DNA of 64,000 bases, from the NCBI GenBank assembly GCA_963790505.1, contig CAWBOT010000004.1, positions 1,364,001-1,428,000 of the forward strand. The letters are read 5' to 3'. Of the stretch, positions 53,931 through 63,198 are shown piece by piece. The notes below the pieces were generated by a model. It was not told where the DNA came from and made no database searches. It saw nothing but the letters and a program-made list of their open reading frames with translations. Within the stretch, counting starts at the first letter, position 1. Each line of letters starts with the position of its first letter. Origin of the DNA: Acidisarcina sp963790505. GTDB taxonomy: Bacteria; Acidobacteriota; Terriglobia; Terriglobales; Acidobacteriaceae. The position numbers and the translations under genes are program-made.

Positions 53931-54596
53931 TCAGGGGCGCTTCAGGGGCTGGAAGTCGAGCTCAATGCCCTGGTCGGCAGGGAGCACCGTGACTTTCATG
54001 CCTTCCAGGGATTCGACGACCCAGTCGGCGGCGGTAAGCTCCTCTATCGCGTGGGAGAGCGTGGTGGCGAGAACCCTGCATCCCGCGGCCCGGCCGGCGG
54101 TCGCTCCGGCGACTGCGTCTTCGATGACCAGGCAGTCCTGGGGCCGGAAGCCGAGCAGCTCGGCGCCTTTTCTGTAAGGTTCGGGGTCGGGCTTGCCATT
54201 GACCACCAGGTCGGAGTTAATAAACTTCGCAGGCGGAGTAAGGCCGGCGGCGCCCAACCGCGCTTCTGCGAGACGCCGGGTTGCGGAGGTGACGATCGTC
54301 CAGCGATGCGGCGGAAGCACTTCGATGAGAGGGGCGACACCGGCCAACTGCTCCACGCCCTCCCGGTCCTCGACCTCCCAGTTTTCGATCAGGATGTTTT
54401 CGGCCTCGGCGTCGAGGTCGGGTCGAAGCGCGCGGATCGAGTCGATGCTGCGCCGCCCATGGGCTTGCTTCACGGTCTCAACTGGATCGAGGCCATGCAG
54501 GGCCGACCACTTGGCCCATGATCGCTCCACTGAGCCGATGGAACTGACGAGAATGCCGTCCATGTCGAACAAAATTCCTTTAACTGTGACCTTCAT
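53931..54596 (-). CDS. HAD-superfamily phosphatase (beta-phosphoglucomutase-like)
   Basis: 221 residues from ATG 54596 (AGGAG four bases upstream; longer in-frame starts lack sites). Motif I DMDGILV (nucleophile D and general acid D), motif II VTSATRR, motif III lysine in NGKPDPEPY, motif IV VIEDAVAG. The cap insertion (residues 18-80) fits the subgroup of sugar-phosphate phosphatases. Substrate unknown. Confidence 0.85.
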   Translation of the reverse strand: MKVTVKGILFDMDGILVSSIGSVERSWAKWSALHGLDPVETVKQAHGRRSIDSIRALRPDLDAEAENILIENWEVEDREGVEQLAGVAPLIEVLPPHRWTIVTSATRRLAEARLGAAGLTPPAKFINSDLVVNGKPDPEPYRKGAELLGFRPQDCLVIEDAVAGATAGRAAGCRVLATTLSHAIEELTAADWVVESLEGMKVTVLPADQGIELDFQPLKRP

Positions 54597-54796
54597 CCCG
54601 CTCCTCGTGCTCTGAGATTGTTGGCGCTCTTTCATCGTAGCCGAGCCACCGGCGCGGAAAAGCGCTGGAACGGGTCGCATAGGCGGGCGGCGGCAGGTCG
54701 GGAACACGGCTGGGCCCGTCGCCAAGCGGCTTCCCAGGCGCTGCGATCGAGCTTGGGTGCCATATATGCGGCCAGTTCTATACACTCAGGTCAATC

Positions 54797-56629
54797 ATGA
54801 CAAAGCGTTTCGTGTCGCTCTTTGCGGCAATGTTTCTCGCAATCACATTGTTTTCGGCAGACGCAGGGAGTGCGCAGTTGACGGCGTCGGGCCCTCCGTC
54901 CGTGGCTGCCCGCGAGCAGGCCCTGAATGCGATCTTTGCCAGCTATTGGGAAGATCACCTGAAGAACGAGCCGGAGGATGCATCGAGTCTCGGCGATAAA
55001 CGGTATGACGACCAGCTCACGGACTACTCGGTGGCCGCCTATGATGCAAGGCTGGCTGGCGGTCGCCGCTATATCGAGCAACTGGCCACGATCGATCCAT
55101 CGGGCTTGGCCGACCCGGTTCAACTTAGCCGCGATTTACTGTTGCGGGAGCTGATCGAGGCCCAGGAAGAGGCGCGGTATAAGACTTGGGAATTGCCCGT
55201 CAGTCAGATGGGCGGGATTCAGGCGGACTTGCCCAGGCTGGTGCGGCAGCTGAGCTTCGACAACGCCGCGGATTATGAGCACTACCTTTCGCGCCTGAAT
55301 AAGCTTCCGTTGGCCTTCGAGCAGATCACTGAGAATATGAACGCCGGCATCGTCGACAACCGGACGATGCCCAAGTACCTGATGGAAAAGGTCGTCGTCC
55401 AGGTCAATACGATTGCGAATGAAAAGCCAGAGGAGACTCCCTTTGCAGCGCCGCTGAAGAAGTTTCCAGCCGGAATTTCCGCGGAGCAGCAAAAAGAGTT
55501 CAGCACCGAGATACTCGACGCCATCTCGAAGCAGGTTCTACCAGCGTATGCACGCTTCGGAAAATATCTGACAACGACTTACATTCCGCATGGCCGGATG
55601 GAATATGGCATCTGGTCGATTCCCGATGGCGACGCTTATTACGCGTTTCGAATTCGCCAAAGCACCACGACCAACCTGACCGCCGATCAAATCCACCAGA
55701 TTGGATTGGACGAGGTGAAGCGCGACGAAGCGGAGATGCTGACAATCGCGCAGAAGCTGGGCTTCAAAGACATTCCCTCGCTGCGCGCGGCAATGGTCGC
55801 GAATCCGAAGCTGCACCCGACCTCGGCGGAGCAGTTACTCGATGCCTACAGGGGTTATATCGACGGCATGAAGCCGAAGCTGCCGCAGCTCTTTGGGAGG
55901 TTGCCAAAGGCCGGACTAACCGTCGAGGCCGTCCCCGAATTTCTGGCGAAGGACTCCGCGCCGGCCTATTACGAGGAGGGAACGCCGGACGGGAAAAGGC
56001 CGGGAACGTTCTTCGTCTCGACGTATAGGTTCGAGTCGAGGTTGCTGCCGATTGCCGAGGACATCGCCTATCACGAGGGCATTCCCGGACATCATTTGCA
56101 GATTTCGATCGCACAGGAGATGACCGGTCTGCCGGATTTTCGCAAGCATCTTGGTTATACCGCTTATACCGAAGGCTGGGGCTTATATGCCGAGCGGCTG
56201 GGCAAGGATGTGGGGCTCTATCAGGACCCCTACAACGATTTCGAGCGGTTGGAGGGAGACATTTGGCGCGCGGTGCGGCTGGTGGTAGATACGGGAGTCC
56301 ATGCGCAGCACTGGTCGCGCGATCAGATAGTCGATTACTTCCACGCCCACACCGGTGTCGACGAAGCAAGCGTGCAGGCTGAGACGGACCGCTATATTGC
56401 TTCGCCTGGCCAGGCCCTTGGATACAAGATCGGCCAGTTGAAGATTCTGGAGCTGCGGGCGAAGGCGGAGAAAGATCTTGGACCAAAGTTCGACATCAAG
56501 GGTTTCCACGATGAGGTGATCGACTCGGGTGCATTGCCGCTGGATGTGCTGGAGAGCCGCGTTGGCGCATGGATCGATTTGCAGAAAACAGGCGCGCAGA
56601 AAGCCGGAGCGCAGAAGGCGGGGGAATGA
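54797..56629 (+). CDS. exported DUF885 metallopeptidase-like protein
   Basis: 610 residues, signal peptide to about residue 26. DUF885 features: NEPEDASSLGDKRYDDQLTD at the start, and the zinc motif HEGIPGHHLQ (HExxxxH-type) with downstream EGWGLYAERLG supplying the third ligand. The family is thought to cleave peptides in the periplasm; experimental data are sparse. The stop overlaps the proC start (ATGA), an unusual pairing of a secreted hydrolase with a biosynthetic gene. Confidence 0.85.
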   Translation: MTKRFVSLFAAMFLAITLFSADAGSAQLTASGPPSVAAREQALNAIFASYWEDHLKNEPEDASSLGDKRYDDQLTDYSVAAYDARLAGGRRYIEQLATIDPSGLADPVQLSRDLLLRELIEAQEEARYKTWELPVSQMGGIQADLPRLVRQLSFDNAADYEHYLSRLNKLPLAFEQITENMNAGIVDNRTMPKYLMEKVVVQVNTIANEKPEETPFAAPLKKFPAGISAEQQKEFSTEILDAISKQVLPAYARFGKYLTTTYIPHGRMEYGIWSIPDGDAYYAFRIRQSTTTNLTADQIHQIGLDEVKRDEAEMLTIAQKLGFKDIPSLRAAMVANPKLHPTSAEQLLDAYRGYIDGMKPKLPQLFGRLPKAGLTVEAVPEFLAKDSAPAYYEEGTPDGKRPGTFFVSTYRFESRLLPIAEDIAYHEGIPGHHLQISIAQEMTGLPDFRKHLGYTAYTEGWGLYAERLGKDVGLYQDPYNDFERLEGDIWRAVRLVVDTGVHAQHWSRDQIVDYFHAHTGVDEASVQAETDRYIASPGQALGYKIGQLKILELRAKAEKDLGPKFDIKGFHDEVIDSGALPLDVLESRVGAWIDLQKTGAQKAGAQKAGE

Positions 56630-57453
56630 CAGAAGACATTTCTAAACTCAAGATTGCGGTGCTCGGTGCAGGCAAGATGGGCGGCATCCTGCTGCAAGCT
56701 TTTCTGAAAGAGAAGCTCTTTGCGCCCGAAAACATCTTTGCCACGGTCGCGCATGAGACTCGTGCAAAATTCCTATCATCGCAATGGGGAGTGGAGGTCA
56801 CGACCGATAACCTCGCTGCGGCTGAACGCGCCGACCTTATTCTGCTGGGCGTCAAGCCGTTTCAGATGCCGGATTTGATTGCGCGGATCCACCCCGCGCT
56901 CATTGCGAAGAAAAAAACGATCGTTTCGATTGCTGCTTCGGTGACGACACGGGCGATTGAAGAGGCCGCGGAGGCGGAGATTCCGGTGATTCGCGCGATG
57001 CCCAACACGCCTTCGCAAGTCGGCGCGGGGATGACGGCGCTTTGCCGGGGTCGATTTGCGACCGAAGAGCAGATGCAGTTGGCGTCGCGAATCTTCGAAA
57101 CCGTGGGCCGCTCGGTGACCGTCGACGAGAAGCTGATGGACGCGGTCACCGGGCTTTCGGCCAGCGGCCCGGCATTCATTTACATCATTCTCGAATCGCT
57201 GACGGACGCGGGTGTGAAGGTCGGCCTGCCTCGCGATGTAGCGACGCTGCTGGCCGCGCAGACGGCTTTTGGCGCGGCGAAGATGGTGCTCGAAACCGGC
57301 TACCATCCCGCTCTCCTCAAGGACGCGGTGACCACCCCGGCGGGCTGCACCATCGACGGCATTCTGGAACTGGAAGAGGGGGGGCTGCGGGTGACGCTGA
57401 TTAAGGCGGTCATGCGCGCTGCACAGCGGGCAAAGGAATTAGCGGCGGGCTGA
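56626..57453 (+). CDS. proC: pyrroline-5-carboxylate reductase
   Basis: 275 residues. Last step of proline synthesis (P5C + NADPH). GAGKMGGILLQAF (dinucleotide fold), ILLGVKPFQM, RAMPNTPSQVGAGM and TGLSASGPAFIYIILESLTD, then the PAGCTIDGILELEEGGLR stretch, are all typical. ATG 56626 overlaps the DUF885 stop. Confidence 0.93.
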   Translation: MTEDISKLKIAVLGAGKMGGILLQAFLKEKLFAPENIFATVAHETRAKFLSSQWGVEVTTDNLAAAERADLILLGVKPFQMPDLIARIHPALIAKKKTIVSIAASVTTRAIEEAAEAEIPVIRAMPNTPSQVGAGMTALCRGRFATEEQMQLASRIFETVGRSVTVDEKLMDAVTGLSASGPAFIYIILESLTDAGVKVGLPRDVATLLAAQTAFGAAKMVLETGYHPALLKDAVTTPAGCTIDGILELEEGGLRVTLIKAVMRAAQRAKELAAG

Positions 57454-57658
57454 GACCACGTTCGTCTGCGACGCATAGGAGGCGGGGCGAGCGGCTTCGT
57501 TCTTTGTGCGCCCGGGCCTGCGCACCTAATTCATCGCAAATTTATCCACCAGGCCGACAATCTTTCTGTGCTCGACGATACATCGCATCCTATCGAGTGT
57601 AGGTAGAGTATGGCAGTCGGCACTTATAAATAGATTTTTTTCTACGAGGTATTGATCG

Positions 57659-60058
57659 ATGTCCACAGAAACGCAGGTCCCCGAAGTAGTCTCCCTTCCG
57701 CGCAACAAACCCAGTCAGGAATTGCTGGAGAAGATGAACGCCTACTGGCGCGCGGCGAACTACCTGACCGTGGGCCAGATCTATCTGAAGGACAATCCGC
57801 TTCTCGATCACCCGCTGACTGTTGACGACATCAAACCTCGGCTGCTGGGACATTGGGGCACGACGACCGGCCTGAATTTCATCTACACCCATCTGAATCG
57901 GCTCATCCTTGAGCGCGACCTGGACATGATCTACATCATGGGTCCCGGCCACGGTGGTCCGGGCATCGTCGCGCACACTTACCTCGAAGGCTCCTACAGC
58001 GAGATTTATCCCGCGATCGAGCAGAACAAAGATGGCATGAAGCGACTCTTCCGGCAATTCTCATGGCCGTACGGAATTCCTTCGCATGTGGCGCCGGAGA
58101 CCCCCGGCTCAATCCATGAAGGCGGTGAACTCGGCTACTCAGTGCTGCACGCCTACGGCGCGGCCTTCGACAATCCCGACCTGATCGTCGCCTGCGTCGT
58201 CGGCGACGGCGAGGCCGAGACGGGGCCGGCGGCGACCAGCTGGCACTCCAACAAATTTCTCAATCCGGTGCATGATGGCGCAGTGCTTCCGATCCTCCAC
58301 TTGAACGGATACAAGATCGCCAATCCCACCGTGCTGGCGCGCATTCCCGAGGAAGAATTGCTCGACCTCTTCCGCGGCTACGGGTACGACCCGCACACGC
58401 TGACCGGCGACGACCCGATGACCATGCATGCCGAGATGGCCGAAGTCATGGACACCATTCTCGACAAGATTCTCGCGATTCAGAAATCCGCACGCGAAGG
58501 CGGCAACCCAGAACGTCCACGCTGGCCGATGCTCATCCTGCGAACTCTGAAGGGATGGACCGGCCCGAAGGAAGTGGACGGCAAGCCGGTCGAAGGAACG
58601 TGGCGCGCACACCAGGTGCCGCTCGATGGGCTGCACGAGAACCCCGAGCACGTGAAGTTGCTCGAGAAGTGGCTGCAAAGCTACCGCCATGATGAACTCT
58701 TTGACGAGCATGGAAAGTTTCGCGCGGAGCTGGCGGATATTGCCCCCAAAGGCCGCCGCCGCATGGGCATGAATGCTCACGCCAACGGTGGGCTCTTGTG
58801 GCAGCCGTTGAAGATGCCGAAGTTTGAGGACTTCGCAGCGGACGTGCCGAGTCCCGGCGCGACCAATAGCGAAGCGACGAGGGTGCTGGGCAAGTTCCTC
58901 GGCGAGGTAATGAGGTGTAACCTCGACAGCAAAAACTTTCGCATCTTTGGTCCGGATGAGACCGCTTCGAACCGCATCGACGACGGCTACGTGGTCAGCG
59001 GCAAGACGTGGCTGGACAAGCAACTGCCGGTCGATGTCAGCCTGTCGCCGGATGGCCGCTACATGGAGATCCTCAGCGAGCATATGTGCCAGGGATGGCT
59101 CGAAGGCTACCTGCTCACCGGGCGTCATGGGTTTTTCTCCTGCTATGAGGCGTTCATCCACATCATCGACTCGATGGTGAATCAGCACGCAAAATGGTTA
59201 AAGACGACACGTGAGATTCCCTGGAGAAAGCCGATCGCTTCGCTGAACTACCTTCTGACTTCGCATGTTTGGCGGCAGGACCACAATGGTTTTTCGCACC
59301 AGGATCCCGGCTTCATCAACCACCTGCTGACTAAGAAGTCTGAGATCGTGCGAATCTATCTGGCGCCGGACGCGAACTGCCTGCTCTCGGTCGCGGATCA
59401 CTGCCTGCGAAGCCGCAACTATATCAACCTGATCGTCGCCGGCAAGCAGCCGGCAGAGAACTGGCTGACGATGGATGAGGCGGTCAAGCACTGCACCGCC
59501 GGACTGGGAAAGTGGGAGTGGGCGAGCAACGATGACGGCGGCGATCCCGATGTGGTGATGGCCTGCTGTGGAGATGTGCCGACGCTGGAGACACTGGCTG
59601 CGGTGACGGAGCTTCGCGCAAACTATCCCGACATCAAGATTCGCGTTGTCAATGTCGTCGACCTGATGGCCCTGGAGCCGCAGAGTGAGCACCCGCATGG
59701 CATTCCAGACGTCGACTTTGACAACCTCTTCACCAAAGATAAGCCGGTCATCTTCGCTTTCCACGGTTATCCCTTGGTGGTTCACCAGCTGACTTACCGT
59801 CGCACGAATCACGATAACTTCCATGTGCGCGGTTATAAGGAAGAGGGAACGACGACCACTCCTTTTGACATGTGCGTGATGAACAACATCGACCGCTTCC
59901 AGCTTGCCTATGATGTGATTCGGCGCATTCCGCGCTTTGCCAGCCAGAAGGATCACGCATACCAGCGGTACACCGAGCAGATTCAGCGGCACAAGCTGTA
60001 TGTTTCGGAAAACGGAAAAGACCTGCCGGAAGTGCGGGATTGGAAGTGGACGCTGTAA
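57659..60058 (+). CDS. xfp: xylulose-5-phosphate/fructose-6-phosphate phosphoketolase
   Basis: 799 residues. ThDP enzyme that splits xylulose-5-P or fructose-6-P with phosphate to acetyl phosphate. GHWGTTTGLNFIYTHLNRLI, IMGPGHGGPGIVAHTYLEGS, CVVGDGEAETGPAATSWHSN (ThDP-binding GDG) and ILHLNGYKIANPTV identify it. A 205-base region precedes it; ACGAGG seven to nine bases before the ATG. ackA follows, converting the acetyl phosphate to acetate with ATP gain. Confidence 0.95.
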   Translation: MSTETQVPEVVSLPRNKPSQELLEKMNAYWRAANYLTVGQIYLKDNPLLDHPLTVDDIKPRLLGHWGTTTGLNFIYTHLNRLILERDLDMIYIMGPGHGGPGIVAHTYLEGSYSEIYPAIEQNKDGMKRLFRQFSWPYGIPSHVAPETPGSIHEGGELGYSVLHAYGAAFDNPDLIVACVVGDGEAETGPAATSWHSNKFLNPVHDGAVLPILHLNGYKIANPTVLARIPEEELLDLFRGYGYDPHTLTGDDPMTMHAEMAEVMDTILDKILAIQKSAREGGNPERPRWPMLILRTLKGWTGPKEVDGKPVEGTWRAHQVPLDGLHENPEHVKLLEKWLQSYRHDELFDEHGKFRAELADIAPKGRRRMGMNAHANGGLLWQPLKMPKFEDFAADVPSPGATNSEATRVLGKFLGEVMRCNLDSKNFRIFGPDETASNRIDDGYVVSGKTWLDKQLPVDVSLSPDGRYMEILSEHMCQGWLEGYLLTGRHGFFSCYEAFIHIIDSMVNQHAKWLKTTREIPWRKPIASLNYLLTSHVWRQDHNGFSHQDPGFINHLLTKKSEIVRIYLAPDANCLLSVADHCLRSRNYINLIVAGKQPAENWLTMDEAVKHCTAGLGKWEWASNDDGGDPDVVMACCGDVPTLETLAAVTELRANYPDIKIRVVNVVDLMALEPQSEHPHGIPDVDFDNLFTKDKPVIFAFHGYPLVVHQLTYRRTNHDNFHVRGYKEEGTTTTPFDMCVMNNIDRFQLAYDVIRRIPRFASQKDHAYQRYTEQIQRHKLYVSENGKDLPEVRDWKWTL

Positions 60059-60132
60059 AACTCGCACAAGTCTGAAACGGTTCGGGCTGGTGCGTAAGAT
60101 ACGCACGAGCGGCACTGGCTGCAATGTTTGCA

Positions 60133-60145
60133 ATTTGTAACAAAT
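60133..60145. repeat. small palindrome before ackA
   Basis: ATTTGT-A-ACAAAT, 11 bases before the ackA start. In this position it could be an operator or could lie in the leader RNA. ackA has no obvious ribosome-binding site, which makes control at this site plausible. A weaker hairpin (GTGCGTA-AGA-TACGCAC) lies at 60090-60106. Confidence 0.3.
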
Positions 60146-60156
60146 ATAAGCACATA

Positions 60157-61383
60157 ATGTCTGAGATCCCTATTCTCGTTCTGAACAGCGGCTCTTCGTC
60201 GATCAAGTTCTCTATATTTCAGGCGAGGGCGGATAAGAAGACCGCGATCTTCGACGGCGCAGTCGATGGCATCGGCACCTCCAACGGCAGCTTCCATGTG
60301 AAGAGTGCCGGCGGGAAGAAGATCGTCGATGAGAAGCCGCGGCTCCCGAACCGCGAAGCGGCGTTCAAGCTCATTGCTGATGCGCTGCAAAGACCTCCAT
60401 TTCCTAAGCCAGCTGCCGTGGGGCACCGCGTGGTTGCAGGCGGACCGAAGCTTCGCGACCATCAGCGAATTACTGCCGAGGTGCTTGCCGAGCTGGAGCG
60501 CTGCGTTGGGTTCGCTCCGCTGCATAATCCGAGCGCCATCTACATCATCCACCGCATAGAAGAGCTGTTTTCCGGTTTGCCGAATTTCGTCTGCTTCGAC
60601 TCGACCTTTCATACCACCATCCCTGAGGTGGCGGCGCGCTTCGCGATTCCAGAGGTGTACTGGGAGCAGGGCGTGCGGCGTTATGGCGCGCACGGCCTTT
60701 CGTGCGAATCGATTCTCTATCAACTTGCAGGCGGTGCTCCAGAGAAGCTCATCATTGCCCACCTTGGCAACGGCTGCTCGATCACCGCGGTGAAGGACGG
60801 GAAATCAGTAGACACTTCGATGGGCTTAACTCCTGCGGGAGGTATTATTTCCGGCGGTCGCACCGGTGATATTGATCCCGGTGTGCTGCTTTATATCCTT
60901 CGCGACCTTAAGCCGGAGGACGGTGCCGCGGCGTTGAGCTGCGATGAAGCTGCCGCGAAGCTGGAGGCCCTGGTCAATCGCAAGTCGGGCATGGTCGGGA
61001 CGTCGCAAGGCATGTCCGATATGCGAGACCTGCGTGCGGCGATCAAAGCGGGCAATTCGCTTGCGGCGATGGCTGTGGGTCAGTTCACGTATGTGCTGCG
61101 TAAGTTCATCGGCAGCTATCTCACCGTTCTCGGCGGGCTCGATCTGTTGGTCTTCACCGGAGGCATTGGAGAAAACGACGCTGCGACCCGGCAGGAGGTT
61201 TGCGGCGATCTCGAAGAGCTGGGCATCGTGATCGATTCCAAACGAAATCAGAACTTAGAGAGAGACGATCACGGCCGGGCGGTAGTCAGCGCCGAGCAGT
61301 CCGCAGTGAAGGTGATGGTGATTCCGCCACTTGAGGATCTGATGATTGCAAACCATGTTTACTCTCTATTGCATGTGCATTGA
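60157..61383 (+). CDS. ackA: acetate kinase
   Basis: 408 residues. ASKHA-fold kinase: VLNSGSSSIKFS (phosphate 1 loop), GHRVVAGG, CFDSTFHTTIPEVA, AHLGNGCSITAVKDGKSVDT, and GLTPAGGIISGGRTGDIDPG. Two deviations from classical AckA are visible: GHRVVAGG for GHRVVHGG and ISGGRTGDID for MMGTRSGDID. ATG 60157 is used because the upstream ATG at 60124 would lengthen the protein without homology. Works with phosphoketolase 98 bases upstream; no pta gene is near. Confidence 0.92.
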   Translation: MSEIPILVLNSGSSSIKFSIFQARADKKTAIFDGAVDGIGTSNGSFHVKSAGGKKIVDEKPRLPNREAAFKLIADALQRPPFPKPAAVGHRVVAGGPKLRDHQRITAEVLAELERCVGFAPLHNPSAIYIIHRIEELFSGLPNFVCFDSTFHTTIPEVAARFAIPEVYWEQGVRRYGAHGLSCESILYQLAGGAPEKLIIAHLGNGCSITAVKDGKSVDTSMGLTPAGGIISGGRTGDIDPGVLLYILRDLKPEDGAAALSCDEAAAKLEALVNRKSGMVGTSQGMSDMRDLRAAIKAGNSLAAMAVGQFTYVLRKFIGSYLTVLGGLDLLVFTGGIGENDAATRQEVCGDLEELGIVIDSKRNQNLERDDHGRAVVSAEQSAVKVMVIPPLEDLMIANHVYSLLHVH

Positions 61384-61386
61384 GGC

Positions 61387-61783
61387 TCACTTGCCCTTCG
61401 CTCCGAGCACTATCGGGTCAGTCTCAAATAGTTTAGGGACTTAATCATCCCTTGCGTAACGGCCTTGTACTTCTAGAAATGGGCGGATCCTAAATGGGCC
61501 TTACACGCTGCTTGGTCTGCGTACTCCGCAAAGAGTCTGCTTTGTGACGGATTATCCTTAAGAGCTACTGCGTAGAGAGTTAAGACTCCAGGCTCAACAC
61601 GAATGGAGGTTTCGATCTCTTCCTCAAGGGCGTCTTGTAGCTTTCCAGCTGGGCGGGATCAATCTCGAGTTCCGCCAATCGCACCATAGGGCTTGGCGTC
61701 TGTTAGGCAGCGACACGACAACACGGACACAGCAGTAGCCCGAGAAAAAATAGAAGAGTGGAAAATGTCTTGGGCGCCTTCAT
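61387..61783 (-). pseudogene. exported antibiotic-biosynthesis-monooxygenase (quinol monooxygenase-like) domain, multiply disrupted
   Basis: Reading across damage: ATG 61783 with GAGGAG upstream, signal peptide MKAPKTFSTLLFFLGLLLCP, TAA at 61703-61705, then MVRLAELEIDPAQLESYK, a frameshift near 61640, ALEEEIETSIRVEPGVLTLY, AVALKDNPSQSRLF, YADQAACKAHLGSAHF, TAG at 61473-61475, KYKAVTQGMIKSL, a second frameshift near 61420, and LFETDPIVLGAKGK with TGA at 61387. This is a full-length (about 132 codons) secreted ABM protein with two stops and at least two frameshifts, so clearly decayed. It accounts for the 450-base gap after ackA. Confidence 0.8.
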
Positions 61784-61842
61784 GATTGCTCCTCGATACT
61801 CCTAGCCTAGTTGCGGACACCGGCCGCTTGCCCTTTCGATCT

Positions 61843-62433
61843 TCAGTGCATATGCAGACGCCAGGCAGTATAGCTGGCGATTTCGTGCCACAAGCGCTGT
61901 GTTGCCTGCCAGCGGGAGATCGGTTTTCCGGGAGGACGCGGCGAGGTGTAGACGTCAAGACCCTCTTCTCCGCAGAGAGCGTGAATGCGGAAGAGGTGGG
62001 TGCCGTCGCTGACCACGACGATGCGCTGCAGATGGTTGGCGCGGGCGATCACTGCAAGGCGTTCGGCAGACTCTTTAGTGTCGCTGCTTTCGGTCTCGGC
62101 GATGACCTGGCTTTCGGGAATTCCGTGGGCGAGCAGATAGTCGTGCCCGACTCCGCCTTCAGAGTGGCTGTCTGCCTCCGCGCCTCCGCCAAGGGTGATG
62201 ACCATCGGCGCGATGCCCTGGCGGTAAAGTGCCAGTCCGTGATCGAGGCGGGCGCGGAAGACGGGCGATGGATGGCCGTCGTATTCTGCCGCGCCGAAGA
62301 TTGCAATTGCATCGGCGGGACGGGCTTCGTCAAGCTGGGAGTAATACTGGATTTGCCCGTTGACCCAGAGCACCCAGCCCACCACGCCGGTCGCCAGCAA
62401 GCCAGCCAGCAGAATGAGCAACCTAACTTTCAT
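61843..62433 (-). CDS. YdcF/SanA-like (DUF218) membrane-anchored protein
   Basis: 196 residues. N-terminal helix (LLILLAGLLATGVVGWVLWV), then AIAIFGAAEYDGHPSPVFRA, RLDHGLALYRQG, VITLGGGAEAD, ESSDTKESAERLAVIARANH and VVSDGTHLFRIHAL, the DUF218 pattern. Members are linked to envelope maturation and vancomycin sensitivity (SanA) or to S-adenosylmethionine binding (YdcF). The tsaC gene lies 31 bases upstream on the same strand, so they may share a transcript. Confidence 0.8.
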   Translation of the reverse strand: MKVRLLILLAGLLATGVVGWVLWVNGQIQYYSQLDEARPADAIAIFGAAEYDGHPSPVFRARLDHGLALYRQGIAPMVITLGGGAEADSHSEGGVGHDYLLAHGIPESQVIAETESSDTKESAERLAVIARANHLQRIVVVSDGTHLFRIHALCGEEGLDVYTSPRPPGKPISRWQATQRLWHEIASYTAWRLHMH

Positions 62434-62464
62434 GGATACATTTCCAGCCGCTTCATTCCTGCCC

Positions 62465-63109
62465 TCAGGCCTGCAGGATCAGGGCGATCTCGTGGGTTGG
62501 GATGGAGCCCTCGCGGAGCACCTGCCACGCGTTTTCGCCGCCGGAAAGATCGACAATGGTGGTTGGCAGCCCTTGTCCGCTTGGGCCGCCGTCGACGATC
62601 AACGGAATGCGGTCGCCGATCTGGTCGCGGACGCAGGCGGCGTAGGTGCATTCCGGCAACCCCTGCAGGTTGGCGGAGGTTGCTGTGATCGGCAATCCAA
62701 AGGCCTCTACCACGGCCCTCGGGATGGCCGCGTCGGGCACGCGCAGGGCCACGTTCCCGGTATTGGCGGTACTGCGCAGCGGCAGGCGAGAGCTGGCCTT
62801 CACGATGATGGTCAACGGGCCGGGCCAGAATCGCTCGGCGAGACGGTCGAAGCCGGCGCCGATGTCTCGCGCCAGCTCATAGGCCTGCGCCGTATCGCCG
62901 ATCAGCAGCGACAGCGGCTTGTGGCGCATGCGGGTCTTGATTTCGTAAATGCGGTCCACCGCGCGCAGGTTGACGGGGTCGACGGCGAGGCCATAGAACG
63001 TATCGGTGGGCAGGCCGACCACTTTTCCGCTACGCAGACAAGAGACGATGTATTGGATTCGTTCTGCTTCCGGTTCGTCCGGATGGACGCGAAGGATTTC
63101 CGCCGACAA
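62465..63109 (-). CDS. tsaC: L-threonylcarbamoyladenylate synthase (YrdC/Sua5 domain)
   Basis: 214 residues, TTG start with GGAGAAATC upstream. Makes threonylcarbamoyl-AMP for tRNA t6A modification. VGLPTDTFYGLAVD, KTRMRHKPLSLLI (the KxR and K/S ATP-binding residues), RFWPGPLTIIV, LRVPDA and TSANLQG match YrdC. Divergent from the RNA methyltransferase gene at the right edge. Confidence 0.92.
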   Translation of the reverse strand: MSAEILRVHPDEPEAERIQYIVSCLRSGKVVGLPTDTFYGLAVDPVNLRAVDRIYEIKTRMRHKPLSLLIGDTAQAYELARDIGAGFDRLAERFWPGPLTIIVKASSRLPLRSTANTGNVALRVPDAAIPRAVVEAFGLPITATSANLQGLPECTYAACVRDQIGDRIPLIVDGGPSGQGLPTTIVDLSGGENAWQVLREGSIPTHEIALILQA

Positions 63110-63198
63110 GATTTCTCCACAAGAGTTGAGTTGAGGCTACAGCGTGCGCAGACCTGACTAGAAGATCGTATCGCTGGAGATGCTCTAGAATCGCTCCA

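Noticed and set aside
58139..59188. 349-residue open frame antisense to phosphoketolase
   Set aside because: Shadow of a GC-rich, strongly conserved gene on the other strand; no domain or ribosome-binding site. The same holds for antisense frames at 8007-8801, 25293-26510, 31488-32564 and 50116-51258.
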